Of a DNA stretch of 64,000 bases, positions 7,595 through 16,319 are shown one piece after another. The notes under the pieces were generated by a model. It was not told the DNA's origin and ran no database searches. It saw only the letters and a list, made by a program, of their open reading frames with translations. Position 1 is the first letter of the stretch. Each line of letters starts with the position of its first letter. The translations under genes were made by a program, and so were the position numbers. Source of the DNA: Rhizobium sp. AAP43 (GTDB taxonomy: Bacteria; Pseudomonadota; Alphaproteobacteria; Rhizobiales; Rhizobiaceae); contig NZ_LJHS01000027.1 in the NCBI RefSeq assembly GCF_001296045.1, positions 1 through 64,000 of the forward strand, written 5' to 3'.

Positions 7595-8770
7595 TCACCT
7601 ATCGCCCGACGGCCAAAGTCGGCGGATGATCATCGCGAGAGCTGCCGCAGAGATTGCAATCGCGGCGGCAACATAACCGACAAAAGCGAGATCCCAGTGC
7701 TTGATGGTCGCGCCGCCTATCAGCGCGCCAAGACCGATACCCGCATTTGCCATTGAAACATTGAGTGTTCCGGCAAGCGCCTGCGAGTGACTTGCCGCCT
7801 TCATGACCCTCACCTGGCAAATCGGATAGAGTGCGGTGTTGGCGATGCCCCATGCCCCCAGAGCCAGCATGAGAAGCCCGTGTGACGAGGCAAGATAGGG
7901 TGTTGCAGCCATCCCGGCAGCCAGAATCAGGGACGCAACACCAGTGGCGACAAGCGGGCCCCGCCCGACGAAATGACCACCAAGCCAATTGCCAACCATG
8001 CCCAGCAGCCCGAAACCCATCAACCACCAGCCGACTTGGGAAGGCGGGACCATCGCGACACGCTCGAGCACATCGGCCAGATAGGTATAGGCGGTGAACA
8101 TGGCGGTGAACACCACGACGGAAAGGGCAATATTGGCGAGAAAGAAGGGATCTCTCAGGATAAGGGCCTGAGCCAGGGCGCTGACCTTTTTCGGCTGGAC
8201 GATGATGGGCATGAAAAATGCGAGCAAGACGGCCATCATCAGTGACATGCCTGCCAGTAGCCAGAAAGTACCGCGCCAATCGATCGCGTCGGATGCCAGG
8301 GTGCCGATCGGTATCCCCAGGACCATCGCGGCGGCAATGCCCATATAGACTTGGGAAATAGCCTTGCTCGCATGCTTCGCACCGACAAGTTCTGCGGCGC
8401 TCTCGCTCGCTGTTCCCCAGAAGACAGGCAGTGCCAATGCTGGAACGAACCGAGCCAGCCCCAGAACCCAGATGTTCGGCGCCAAAGCGGCAAGCGCGTT
8501 CGACACGGCAAAAACGCCAAGAATGAAGATGAACAGTCGCCGGCGTTCCAGATGCGACAGCATTGCGGTCAGGAACGGGCCGGCAATCATGACAGTGAAT
8601 GCAAACAGTGTCACGAGTTGCCCGGCTGTCGAGACCGAGACACCAAGATCGCGAGACAGCGAAGGCAGAAGCCCCACGATTATGAACTCGGTTGTCACGA
8701 TGACAAATGCCGAAATGGTCAGCAACAAGACGGACAGACGCTGGCTCCGAGGCTTGATGAGCGTCGTCAT
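7595..8770 (-). CDS. MFS transporter, DHA1 drug-efflux type
   Basis: A 391-residue major facilitator protein with about 12 hydrophobic segments. The N-terminal LTISAFVIVTTEFIIVGLLPSLSRDLGVS is characteristic of the DHA1 family (AraJ/SotB/YdhP-like), proton-driven exporters of drugs, sugars or arabinose-like compounds. I start it at the ATG at 8770 (MTTLIKPRSQRLS); a longer frame to 8854 adds a non-hydrophobic, Cys/Tyr-rich stretch unlike the family. It is divergent from the LysR gene with about 130 bp between, the usual arrangement of an exporter controlled by its neighbouring regulator. The substrate is unknown. Confidence 0.85.
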   Translation of the reverse strand: MTTLIKPRSQRLSVLLLTISAFVIVTTEFIIVGLLPSLSRDLGVSVSTAGQLVTLFAFTVMIAGPFLTAMLSHLERRRLFIFILGVFAVSNALAALAPNIWVLGLARFVPALALPVFWGTASESAAELVGAKHASKAISQVYMGIAAAMVLGIPIGTLASDAIDWRGTFWLLAGMSLMMAVLLAFFMPIIVQPKKVSALAQALILRDPFFLANIALSVVVFTAMFTAYTYLADVLERVAMVPPSQVGWWLMGFGLLGMVGNWLGGHFVGRGPLVATGVASLILAAGMAATPYLASSHGLLMLALGAWGIANTALYPICQVRVMKAASHSQALAGTLNVSMANAGIGLGALIGGATIKHWDLAFVGYVAAAIAISAAALAMIIRRLWPSGDR

Positions 8771-8899
8771 AGACGGTGTATCGATTGTCACGAGAGGGCT
8801 CCGGTTGATCAGCCCGCAGCAGTAATATGGACGCCACTTCTCGTCACGCGGCAATAATTCCTATATTGCTGGAAAAAATTTCCATAATTGGCGAACGCA

Positions 8900-9808
8900 A
8901 TGATCCCAACAGAACGGTTGAAAGGCATCGAGGCCTTTGTTCAGGCAGCGCAAACAGGAAGCTTCACTGCCGCCGCCGAGAAGCTAAACCTGACGAACTC
9001 CGCAATTGGCAAAAGTGTTGGGCGGCTGGAGGCACGGCTTGGCCGCAAGCTGTTCGAGCGCACGACACGAAGGCTTGTCCTGACGGATGCCGGAGCTGCA
9101 TTCCATGCCGTTTGCGTGCGCGTTCTGGCGGATTTGGCGGATGCAGAAGCCATTCTCGCCGCAGGAGACACCGAACTTGCCGGCAGACTGCGGATAGATG
9201 TTCCAGTCGCCTTTGGCCATATGCAGGTCATGCCATTGATCCTGAACCTCGCACAACGCTTCCCCAAGCTGAAGCCTGAAATCAGCTTCACCGACCGCTT
9301 CGTCGATATCATCGAGGACCGCATCGACATTGCAGTCAGGATCAGCGCTCCCCAGGCCTGGCCGGACGCGCTCGGCTCGCGCTATCTTGGTCGAGAGCGC
9401 CTGATCATTTGCGCAGCGCCGGATTTCATCGAACGACATGGTCTCCCGACATCCGGCGATGATATTTCGCGATATGACAGCGTGATCTACGGAAGAAGCG
9501 ACGGAAGCACGATCCCATGGCAACTGGTTCGACAGGATGGCCAGGTCGAGAGCCGAGCCATGAATGGGCGTATTCTGGTTGGAAGTGCAGAGGCGCAGCT
9601 CGCTGCCGTGCGTGCCGGCTTCGGCATTGCACAGCTCGCGACCTGGCTGGCCCATGACGATCTGGCCGCAGGCAGGCTGGTCGAGGTGTTTCCCGACATG
9701 GCCACCGACGGCCTGCCTCTGCATCTGATCTGGCCCCGAAGCCGGCACCTGAGTGCCAAGGTCGATGCAGCGCTCGCGGCACTCAGCGAAGGCCTGAGAA
9801 TACGGTAG
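8900..9808 (+). CDS. LysR-family transcriptional regulator
   Basis: A 302-residue LysR regulator. The N-terminal winged helix-turn-helix covers residues 1-60 (RLKGIEAFVQAAQTGSFTAA, then NSAIGKSVGRLEARLGRKLFERTTRR). The effector-binding domain fills the rest (LAGRLRIDVPVAFG onward). It belongs to the YhjC/DsdC-like large group whose ligands cannot be guessed. The ATG at 8900 is preferred over an in-frame TTG at 8888. It is transcribed away from the MFS gene, and AT-rich sequence between them (8850-8895) is a plausible site for the regulator to control both genes. Confidence 0.9.
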   Translation: MIPTERLKGIEAFVQAAQTGSFTAAAEKLNLTNSAIGKSVGRLEARLGRKLFERTTRRLVLTDAGAAFHAVCVRVLADLADAEAILAAGDTELAGRLRIDVPVAFGHMQVMPLILNLAQRFPKLKPEISFTDRFVDIIEDRIDIAVRISAPQAWPDALGSRYLGRERLIICAAPDFIERHGLPTSGDDISRYDSVIYGRSDGSTIPWQLVRQDGQVESRAMNGRILVGSAEAQLAAVRAGFGIAQLATWLAHDDLAAGRLVEVFPDMATDGLPLHLIWPRSRHLSAKVDAALAALSEGLRIR

Positions 9809-9849
9809 AGGCGGGAGATCAGGCCTGCACCGCTTGGCGGGGGCAGTCT

Positions 9850-10020
9850 TGCCCCGAGCGACACTTCGCTGCGAAACTCAGCGTGCCGGACGGCATGGCG
9901 AAGCGGCGGAAGAGCTCGATATGCTTAAAGAAGCGAGGCCCTGGCTGATTGGCTGCGAACACTGGACGGGCGGCATGAGAGACATGATGAAGGACCTCGA
10001 CGAGCATTGGGGCACTATCC
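9850..10020 (+). pseudogene. Decayed rpoH-like fragment
   Basis: This gap contains a stretch that translates as AGRHGEAAEELDML, then EHWTGGMRDMMKDLDE after a short divergent segment. It lines up with AGRHGEGTEQLDML and ERWTGWLRDAMNGLNE in the intact RpoH2 at 6704-7573. The DNA match is visible too: CCGGACGGCATGGCGA is shared exactly with rpoH2. Upstream, SDTSLRNSA resembles NDASLQTPV of RpoH2 but sits in a different frame, so at least one frameshift separates them. Both ends are missing. The fragment is not a functional sigma factor. The rest of the 350-bp gap to 10158 holds nothing I can identify. Confidence 0.7.
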
Positions 10021-10158
10021 TGAGGCCAACTGCGGCATTTGCTCAAATGCCCCGATCGCGAGGCAGCGCTGGCAAACATCCGATCATTGGAAATCCAATT
10101 CATTGAACGGCGAAAGTCTGCGTGGTAGTGCAACTTTGAAGTGAGATCGGAGGGTGCC

Positions 10159-10803
10159 ATGATATCCAGCCAAGCGACATATCATCTATACGGCGCGTCC
10201 GGTTGGGGATCCGTACTGGTGGAAGCGGCGCTGGTCCGCGCAAAACTTCCGTTTACGGTCGAGGATGTGACTGGCTTTGATACGCCGGGTGAAGCGCGGG
10301 ACCGCCTGCTGGCTGTCAATCCTCTCGCACAGATACCCGTTCTTGTTCTGCCCGATGGAACGGCGATGGCCGAGAGTGCTGCCATTCTGCTCCATATCTC
10401 CGAAACCTGCCCCCAGGCAGGGCTTGCCCCCGCGGTCGGCGATCCAATGCGACCCGTGTTCCTGCATCGACTTGTGTGGCTTGTCGCTGCGGTCTACGCG
10501 ACGTTCACCTATGCGGACTACCCTGAACGGTGGGCACCCAGCGCGCCAGAGGAGTTCAGGGATCGCGTGATGAACCGCCGCAAGGATTTATGGCGGCAGT
10601 GGGAACGGCAGGTCAGCGCGTCACCCTGGGCACTCGGTGAAAACTTCTCGGCCCTCGACATCTGCATTTGTGCCATGAGCCACTGGCGCCCGGGGCGTGA
10701 CTGGATGAAACAGGAATGCCCGAAGCTCGCGACCATCGCGCTGAAAGTTGACGCGGAACCCGATCTACGCCCGGTCTGGCAGAGAAACTTCGGGAACGAC
10801 TGA
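10159..10803 (+). CDS. Glutathione S-transferase family protein
   Basis: A 214-residue soluble protein with the GST layout. The thioredoxin-like N-terminal domain is about residues 1-80, with NPLAQIPVLVLPDGTAMAES giving the cis-proline (IPVL) and the E-S glutathione-binding pair. A helical C-terminal domain follows, with FSALDICICAMSHWRPGRDW in place of the usual N-capping box. The start at 10159 is the ATG after AGGGTG; a GTG at 10141 is possible. The subfamily and substrate are unknown. It stands alone, downstream of the decayed rpoH fragment and convergent with the M48 protease gene. Confidence 0.87.
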   Translation: MISSQATYHLYGASGWGSVLVEAALVRAKLPFTVEDVTGFDTPGEARDRLLAVNPLAQIPVLVLPDGTAMAESAAILLHISETCPQAGLAPAVGDPMRPVFLHRLVWLVAAVYATFTYADYPERWAPSAPEEFRDRVMNRRKDLWRQWERQVSASPWALGENFSALDICICAMSHWRPGRDWMKQECPKLATIALKVDAEPDLRPVWQRNFGND

Positions 10804-10864
10804 GCCATTGACGGGGCTGCAATCGTTGAACAGCCACTAAGGCCAGAGCGCCAACAAAAGTCGC

Positions 10865-12391
10865 TCACTCAGTGATGATCTTCACCCGCATGCCCGGCGC
10901 CACTGTCGAGGCCGGACCAAGTGCATTGATCAGGCGGAAAAGCTCGAGCTTGCGGTCGGTGCCCATCATCCGGGCCGACATGGTGCCGACATTATCTGAC
11001 GGGCCGACGGTGACGACACGGACGCGCAGTGGCTTCAGCGAGCTTGCCTCCTGCGGTGTGATCCGGCGGAAGCTGGAGCGCAGCTGCGAGGCTGTCGGAG
11101 TCAGCTGCGGGCTGCTCTTAGGCACGGCGGTCAGGAAGCGAAAGATCTGCGGGCCGATGCGGATGACCGTAATGTCGAAATCCCAGCGATCGGCCGAGGC
11201 CCGCGCAGTTGCGGCCTCTAGACCGTTGACATTGATCGCCTGGATCGTGTCCGGCAGAAGACCGGTCACCCAGCCGCTGGAAATGTAATTGGCCAGCGTC
11301 ATCTTCTTGTTGTCAGCCACGCCATCGAAGCGGATTGCAACATCGCCGGGACCCGTTGCCAGGACCGCCTCGACCTTGTTGTCGATGACGAAACCGGCCG
11401 GGACATCGAAGCGGATGCCAAGCTTGCCATGCAGGAAGGTCTGCCCGCGCACATAGCCCTCGTCCGGGCTGTCGCCATAGAGCAGGCCATCGATGCCATT
11501 CAGGTAATAGTCGCGACCCGTCTCGCCGTGGCTGCCTTCCGGCCCGAAGGCACGGGCATGACGCTTGGCGAATTCGACGCGCTGCGGCGCATTCGGGTGG
11601 CTCGACAGGAAGTCCAGGCTCTGGTCGGCATCAGGATCGACCGAGGTGAACTGGCTGTATTTGGCCATGGAATCGAGGAAACGGGCAGCGGCATAGGGAT
11701 CGTAGCCCGCCTCACCCAGCGTTCTGACGCCGATCACGTCGGCCTGCAATTCCTGCTGACGCGAGAAGGCAGCCAGACGCAGCTTGCCGCGGGCAAGTGC
11801 CTGCTTGCCGGCGAGATCGCTGGACAGGACCTCCGCCACAACCCGGCTGGCAATCACTTCCGCCTCTTCGCGGCGCTGACGCTCGATGCCGTGGTTTGCC
11901 GTGACATGCGCCATTTCATGGCTGAGCACGGCTGCCACTTCCGACGCGTCATTCGCAAGCGCCAGAAGGCCGCGCGTGACATAGAGATACCCCCCCGGCA
12001 GCGCAAAGGCGTTGATCGCGGGGGAATTCAAAATGGTGATGCGGTAGGACTGGTTCGGATTTTCCGACACGGCCGTCAAAGCACCGGCAATGCGGGCGAC
12101 AAGCCGCTCGGTCTTGGCGTCGGAATATTCACCGCCATAGGAGGCAACGATGCGGGGATGCTCGCGGGCCCCCATCTGCGCGCGCGGATCGCCCTTTTGC
12201 ACTTCATCGACGATCTGCGGATTGCTCGATGGCGCGACAGAGGGCTCATAGGCCTGCTCGAAAACAGACTGGCAAGAGGACAGCACAAGGCCGGCAGAGA
12301 CGAGCACTGCAACGCTCGATGCCAGCCGCAAGGGGCGGCGCTGCCGTCCCTTTTCGGCAGCCATCACGCTGATCCGGCTCAAAAACTGCAT
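10865..12391 (-). CDS. M48-family zinc metalloprotease, lipoprotein
   Basis: A 508-residue periplasmic or outer-membrane-anchored protease of the BepA/YfgC type. A hydrophobic N-terminus leads to a lipobox LSSC with the acylated cysteine at residue 40. The zinc motif HEMAH is at 158-162, and QQELQADVIG supplies the third ligand (Glu). A C-terminal region with repeated VRVVTVGPSDNVGTMSARM and APGMRVKII resembles a LysM-like or ligand-binding extension. Relatives degrade or help assemble outer-membrane proteins. The ATG at 12391 is used; an internal ATG at 12364 would still leave the signal sequence intact. Confidence 0.88.
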   Translation of the reverse strand: MQFLSRISVMAAEKGRQRRPLRLASSVAVLVSAGLVLSSCQSVFEQAYEPSVAPSSNPQIVDEVQKGDPRAQMGAREHPRIVASYGGEYSDAKTERLVARIAGALTAVSENPNQSYRITILNSPAINAFALPGGYLYVTRGLLALANDASEVAAVLSHEMAHVTANHGIERQRREEAEVIASRVVAEVLSSDLAGKQALARGKLRLAAFSRQQELQADVIGVRTLGEAGYDPYAAARFLDSMAKYSQFTSVDPDADQSLDFLSSHPNAPQRVEFAKRHARAFGPEGSHGETGRDYYLNGIDGLLYGDSPDEGYVRGQTFLHGKLGIRFDVPAGFVIDNKVEAVLATGPGDVAIRFDGVADNKKMTLANYISSGWVTGLLPDTIQAINVNGLEAATARASADRWDFDITVIRIGPQIFRFLTAVPKSSPQLTPTASQLRSSFRRITPQEASSLKPLRVRVVTVGPSDNVGTMSARMMGTDRKLELFRLINALGPASTVAPGMRVKIITE

Positions 12392-12610
12392 CCTGCCCCT
12401 TCACCCTTGCCCGAAAGACCCATGCAAGGATCCACTCGCCTTACCACGCACTGCCCGGCGAGAATCGTTCCGGACCGAATCCCTCACATTTTCCATAAAG
12501 CGAAAATGATCTGGGCTCCAGTCGGTAGATAGTGCCGCGCCTCGCTTCTACCAAGCCCAGCCGAGCCGGACTTTTTCCATTCCGGCGCATGCCAGCCCCG
12601 AACGACCAAA

Positions 12611-13354
12611 TTAAGGCGAAAGACCCTCTGCCCGACCGTCGCCAACGAACTGTCGCACGGCTTCGACATCCGTGCGCATAAAGAATTCCGCAGATGGTAC
12701 CGACAACAGCACGCGACCGTTTTCGATGAAGACGACATGTTTGGCAAGCCGTTCGATGTCTCGCGGATCATGGGTGACGAGCAGCAGCGTGGCTCTGGTT
12801 TCGGCCTGGAGATCGGCGATGAGTTCGACCATCGAACGGCGCAGGCCCGGATCAAGCGCCGCGAGCGGCTCATCGAGCAACAGGACGGGACGATGCCGCA
12901 CCAGAGCCCGGGCAATGGCGGCGCGCTGTCGCTCACCGCCCGAAAGAGAGCCCGGCAATCGATGGTCGTAACCCCCAAGCCCAACCCGCTCAAGCGCATG
13001 CCAGATGGCTTCACGGTCCGCAGGCGACAACCTCAGTCCCGGATGAATGCCGAGCCCGATATTGGTGAAGAGATCGAGATGCGCGAAGAGGTTGTTGTCC
13101 TGGAAGACAAGGGAAACCGGACGCTCGGCCGGCGTCAGCCGCGTGACATCCTGCCCGTCGATCCGCACTGCACCGCTTTCCGGCTGCTCGAAGCCAGAGA
13201 CAAGATTGAGCAGCGTCGACTTTCCCGAGCCGGATGGGCCGACAATGGCCGTAACCGCACCGCGCTCGAAACCACAGTCGAAATCGAAGTGGCTGGTGCC
13301 AAGCGTCAGGGTCACATGATCGAGTGTAACGGCGGCAGCGGTTTCAAGCGGCAT
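12611..13354 (-). CDS. thiQ: Thiamine ABC transporter, ATP-binding protein
   Basis: A 247-residue ABC ATPase: Walker [11 protein letters not shown]-loop [11 protein letters not shown], signature LSGGERQR, Walker [14 protein letters not shown] and the H-loop THD are all intact. It energises uptake of thiamine and its phosphates through ThiP. It is last in the thiB-thiP-thiQ operon on the minus strand; its ATG at 13354 overlaps the end of thiP by 11 bases, implying translational coupling. A longer frame (to 13390) is open but lies inside thiP. The operon is headed by a TPP riboswitch, so transport should fall when cytoplasmic TPP is high. Confidence 0.93.
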   Translation of the reverse strand: MPLETAAAVTLDHVTLTLGTSHFDFDCGFERGAVTAIVGPSGSGKSTLLNLVSGFEQPESGAVRIDGQDVTRLTPAERPVSLVFQDNNLFAHLDLFTNIGLGIHPGLRLSPADREAIWHALERVGLGGYDHRLPGSLSGGERQRAAIARALVRHRPVLLLDEPLAALDPGLRRSMVELIADLQAETRATLLLVTHDPRDIERLAKHVVFIENGRVLLSVPSAEFFMRTDVEAVRQFVGDGRAEGLSP

Positions 13355-15002
13355 CAACACGCTCCCTTGCAGTCGAACCCGGCGCGCCAAGCAGAGCCAA
13401 AAGCAGGCAGATCAGGCCAAGGATCAGCGCCAGCCCGTCGGCATCGTGGCTGCGATAGCTGCCCATGCTGGCATGGATCAGCGTTGGCAGCGTGGAAATA
13501 TTCTCCGATCCGAACAAGGCCACAGCACCCAGGTCGCCGAGCGACAGGGCCATGGCGAAGGTCAGCGCGGCAAACAGCGGCCGGCGCAAAACCGGCCAGT
13601 CGATCAGCCGGAGGCGCTGCCACACGGAGAGGCCGAGGCTTTCGACAAGCCGGGCCGTGCGCTCGCGGTGGTCACGATAGGCCGGTTCCAGAACGCGCGT
13701 GGCAAAGGGCAGCGCCATCAGGCCATTGATGCCCGTCACGACGAAAGGGGCAAAAAGCGCGACATCCCCATACGGCCGCAGCATCAGGAACCAGCCGGTG
13801 GCGAGTACCGTCGTCGGCACGAGCAGAACCAGCGAAGAGACGCCGGCGAGGCCGAGAGAAAAAGCCTGCGTGACGGGCGCGGCAGACATTGTCCGATCGT
13901 GGCGGCCGGTCAACTGGCTGCGCGCCGCGACCACAGCATAGGCGCCAAGGGTGGCCAGAAGCCCGGCCGCGACCGCAACGATGAGACTGGTCAGTGCCGC
14001 CTGCTGAAACGCCGATTGCTGCATGAGGCGCCACAGATCGGATCGAAGCCCGGAGACCACGACCTGTCCGAGCGGCAGGATAAGGAAGAGGGCGCTCACG
14101 GCAAGCAGCAGCCCATCGGCTGTGCGAACCAGCGCAGCGCGTCCGTCGAAACGGGGAAAGCGGCGGCCGCTTGCCTGGCCCGCATCGCTGGCGCTTGGAA
14201 GAAGGCTCAAGGTCAGGAGCACGACAGCGGTCACGAGGATCTGCATCACGGCCAGCGAGACGGCGCGCTCCGGATTGAAGTCGAAGCGCAGGGCCTGATA
14301 GATCGCGACCTCGATCGTGGTCGCTGCCGGTCCTCCGCCGAAGATCAGAACAAGCGTGAAACTGGTGACGCAGAGCATGAAGATGAGGCCGGCCGCCCCC
14401 GGAATGACGCGAGCAAGCACCGGCCATTCGATGAACCGGAAGGTCGAGAGCGGCGAAAAGCCGAGGCTGGCGCCCATGCGCCAATATTCCGCCGGTACCC
14501 GCTCCAGCGCAGACAGCAGGAGCCGGGTGGCTAGTGGCAGGTTGAAGAAGACATGGGCGACCAGAATGCCGCCAAGACCATAGATCGAGAGTGACTGAGA
14601 GACGCCGAGGCCGACAAGCGCCGTGTTGACGATGCCATTGCGGCCGAAAATGCCGATCAGGCCAAGCGCGCCGATCAGAACGGGCAGCCCCATGGGCACG
14701 GCCATCAGCCGGATGAGCCAGACCCGACCCGGAAAGGATGGCTGGCGGGCAAGCGCACTGGCCACCAGGACAGCCAGGCCGACAGAGAGAAATGTCGAGA
14801 GCGCTGCCTGCCAGAGCGTAAACTGCAGGAGTGCCAGGATCACCGGATCGCCAAAGATGTTGAGCACGCCGGATCCTGTGCGCCCCGACAGCAGGGAAAA
14901 AAGTGCCGTGCCAACGAAACCGCCAATCGCCAGCAGAACGAACAGGCCGCCCACGAATGCGGGCAGCCTGTCACGCCAGGACTGATGGAGCGGTCTCGCC
15001 AT
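13344..15002 (-). CDS. thiP: Thiamine ABC transporter, fused permease
   Basis: A 552-residue inner-membrane permease built of two similar halves, each with about six membrane segments and an EAA-type loop: [28 protein letters not shown] in the first half and [23 protein letters not shown] in the second. This duplicated form is typical of ThiP and related iron permeases. It forms the channel for thiamine delivered by ThiB and interacts with ThiQ through both loops. It starts six bases after thiB ends and overlaps thiQ by 11 bases. Family length is normal. Confidence 0.94.
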   Translation of the reverse strand: MARPLHQSWRDRLPAFVGGLFVLLAIGGFVGTALFSLLSGRTGSGVLNIFGDPVILALLQFTLWQAALSTFLSVGLAVLVASALARQPSFPGRVWLIRLMAVPMGLPVLIGALGLIGIFGRNGIVNTALVGLGVSQSLSIYGLGGILVAHVFFNLPLATRLLLSALERVPAEYWRMGASLGFSPLSTFRFIEWPVLARVIPGAAGLIFMLCVTSFTLVLIFGGGPAATTIEVAIYQALRFDFNPERAVSLAVMQILVTAVVLLTLSLLPSASDAGQASGRRFPRFDGRAALVRTADGLLLAVSALFLILPLGQVVVSGLRSDLWRLMQQSAFQQAALTSLIVAVAAGLLATLGAYAVVAARSQLTGRHDRTMSAAPVTQAFSLGLAGVSSLVLLVPTTVLATGWFLMLRPYGDVALFAPFVVTGINGLMALPFATRVLEPAYRDHRERTARLVESLGLSVWQRLRLIDWPVLRRPLFAALTFAMALSLGDLGAVALFGSENISTLPTLIHASMGSYRSHDADGLALILGLICLLLALLGAPGSTARERVDAA

Positions 15003-15008
15003 CGACGC

Positions 15009-16037
15009 TCAGTTCAGCGTCATGGCCTTGAGCCACTCATCGATCCAGGCCTGACGATGCTCCGCCACCTCTTCGGGTGACTTCAGGAACGTGACCTCGG
15101 GTGTGACCAGCTTGCCAAAGGCCTCCGGCAGCGGATCGGTGGTGGCGGCAGCCGGCATCATCCAGTTGTTGGTCGGAATCGTGTCCTGGAAGGCAGGCGT
15201 CAGGGTGAAGGCGAGGAACTGACGGGCAAGCTCCTTTTCCGGCGCATTCTTCATCAGGCCGGCAACCTCGATCTGGATATAGTGCCCTTCAGAGAAGGCA
15301 GCGGCCTGATAGCGATCGGTTTCTTCCGCCACCATGTGATAGGCGGGGGACGTCGTGTAGGACAGAACCATCGGCGCCTCGCCCTTGGTGAACAGACCAT
15401 AGGCTTCCGACCAGCCGGGAGTGACGGTCAGGACACGGTTCTTCAGCTTGGCCCATGCGGCCGGCGCTTCGTCGCCATAGACAGCCTTGACCCAGAGCAG
15501 CAGACCGAGACCCGGTGTCGAGGTGCGCGGATCCTGGATCACGATCTTCTCCGCCGGGTCGCCCTCGACAAGCTCCTTCAGGCTTTTCGGCGGGTTCTTG
15601 ACGGTCTGCGTATCGTAGATGATGGCAAAATGCCCGTAGTCATAGGGGATGAAGGTATCATCCTTGAACCCGTCGCCCGGCAGGGTCAGGGCGGATGTAT
15701 CGAGTCCATGCGCCTCGAACAGGCCGGTCTGCTTGGCCTCCGCCACCAGATTGGTATCGAGACCGAGCACGACATCAGCCTTTGAGGTCTCACCTTCGAG
15801 CTTCAACCGGGTGAGGAGGGCCACGCCATCGGCAACGCCGACGAAGTTGACCGTGCAGCCGCACGTCTTTTCGAAGGCTTCCTTGACCTTGGGGCCTGGA
15901 CCCCATTCGGAAACGAAGCTCTCATAGGTATAAACGGTCAGCGTCTTTTCGGCCGCAAGCGCGGACGTGCCGAAGCCGAGACCAAGGATCGCGGCGGCCA
16001 GGCCGTGCAGGAACATGGATGTAATCTGGGGTCGCAT
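15009..16037 (-). CDS. thiB: Thiamine ABC transporter, periplasmic binding protein
   Basis: A 342-residue extracytoplasmic solute-binding protein. The signal peptide runs to about residue 28 (FGTSALAA, then [12 protein letters not shown]). The mature part has the thiamine-binding features [37 protein letters not shown] and [11 protein letters not shown]. It captures thiamine, TMP and TPP in the periplasm. The ATG at 16037 is set by a strong AAGGAGGA Shine-Dalgarno sequence and by the signal peptide; the longer open frame to 16160 runs through the riboswitch and is not coding. It is the first gene of thiBPQ, directly downstream of a TPP riboswitch. Confidence 0.95.
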   Translation of the reverse strand: MRPQITSMFLHGLAAAILGLGFGTSALAAEKTLTVYTYESFVSEWGPGPKVKEAFEKTCGCTVNFVGVADGVALLTRLKLEGETSKADVVLGLDTNLVAEAKQTGLFEAHGLDTSALTLPGDGFKDDTFIPYDYGHFAIIYDTQTVKNPPKSLKELVEGDPAEKIVIQDPRTSTPGLGLLLWVKAVYGDEAPAAWAKLKNRVLTVTPGWSEAYGLFTKGEAPMVLSYTTSPAYHMVAEETDRYQAAAFSEGHYIQIEVAGLMKNAPEKELARQFLAFTLTPAFQDTIPTNNWMMPAAATTDPLPEAFGKLVTPEVTFLKSPEEVAEHRQAWIDEWLKAMTLN

Positions 16038-16081
16038 GGCGCCCTCCTCCTTCAATATCGTTGCTGTCGGGATAGGGCGCC
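16038..16081 (-). promoter_or_regulatory. Hairpin enclosing the thiB Shine-Dalgarno
   Basis: AGGGCGCC at 16074-16081 and GGCGCCCT at 16038-16045 are perfect 8-bp inverted repeats flanking the thiB ribosome-binding site (at 16046-16052, minus strand). The proximal arm abuts the ATG. Formation of the stem would block initiation, so this is a likely translational expression platform for the TPP riboswitch just upstream. Confidence 0.65.
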
Positions 16082-16087
16082 TGATCT

Positions 16088-16195
16088 CGTCGCGTCTAAT
16101 CCCTCCGCCGGTGTTAACCGGATCAGGTTCCGCGGGTTGGCAAGACTGCCTCTCAGCCAAGGATCCAGATGGACCGAAGGCACCCCGTTAGAGCA
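16088..16195 (-). promoter_or_regulatory. TPP riboswitch upstream of thiBPQ
   Basis: Read on the minus strand, the element has the thi-box landmarks in order: ACGGGGTGCC, GGCTGAGAGG, AACCCGCGGAACCTGATCCGG and a closing GGCGGAGGGATTAG. These are the pyrimidine-sensor (CTGAGA) and pyrophosphate-sensor (GAACCTGATC ... GGAGGGA) helices. The aptamer ends about 50 nt before the thiB ATG, leaving room only for a translational platform. Confidence 0.95.
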
Positions 16196-16319
16196 CTCAA
16201 GCAAATAGCGCGGCACTTGGCCGAGTGCAAGATGGGGACATTTCGCCCCAGGACGCCAAACGTCAGGAAATTGGCAAGTGCTGCGTGCTAGACCGGGGTG
16301 AAAGACGGGAATTGCACGC

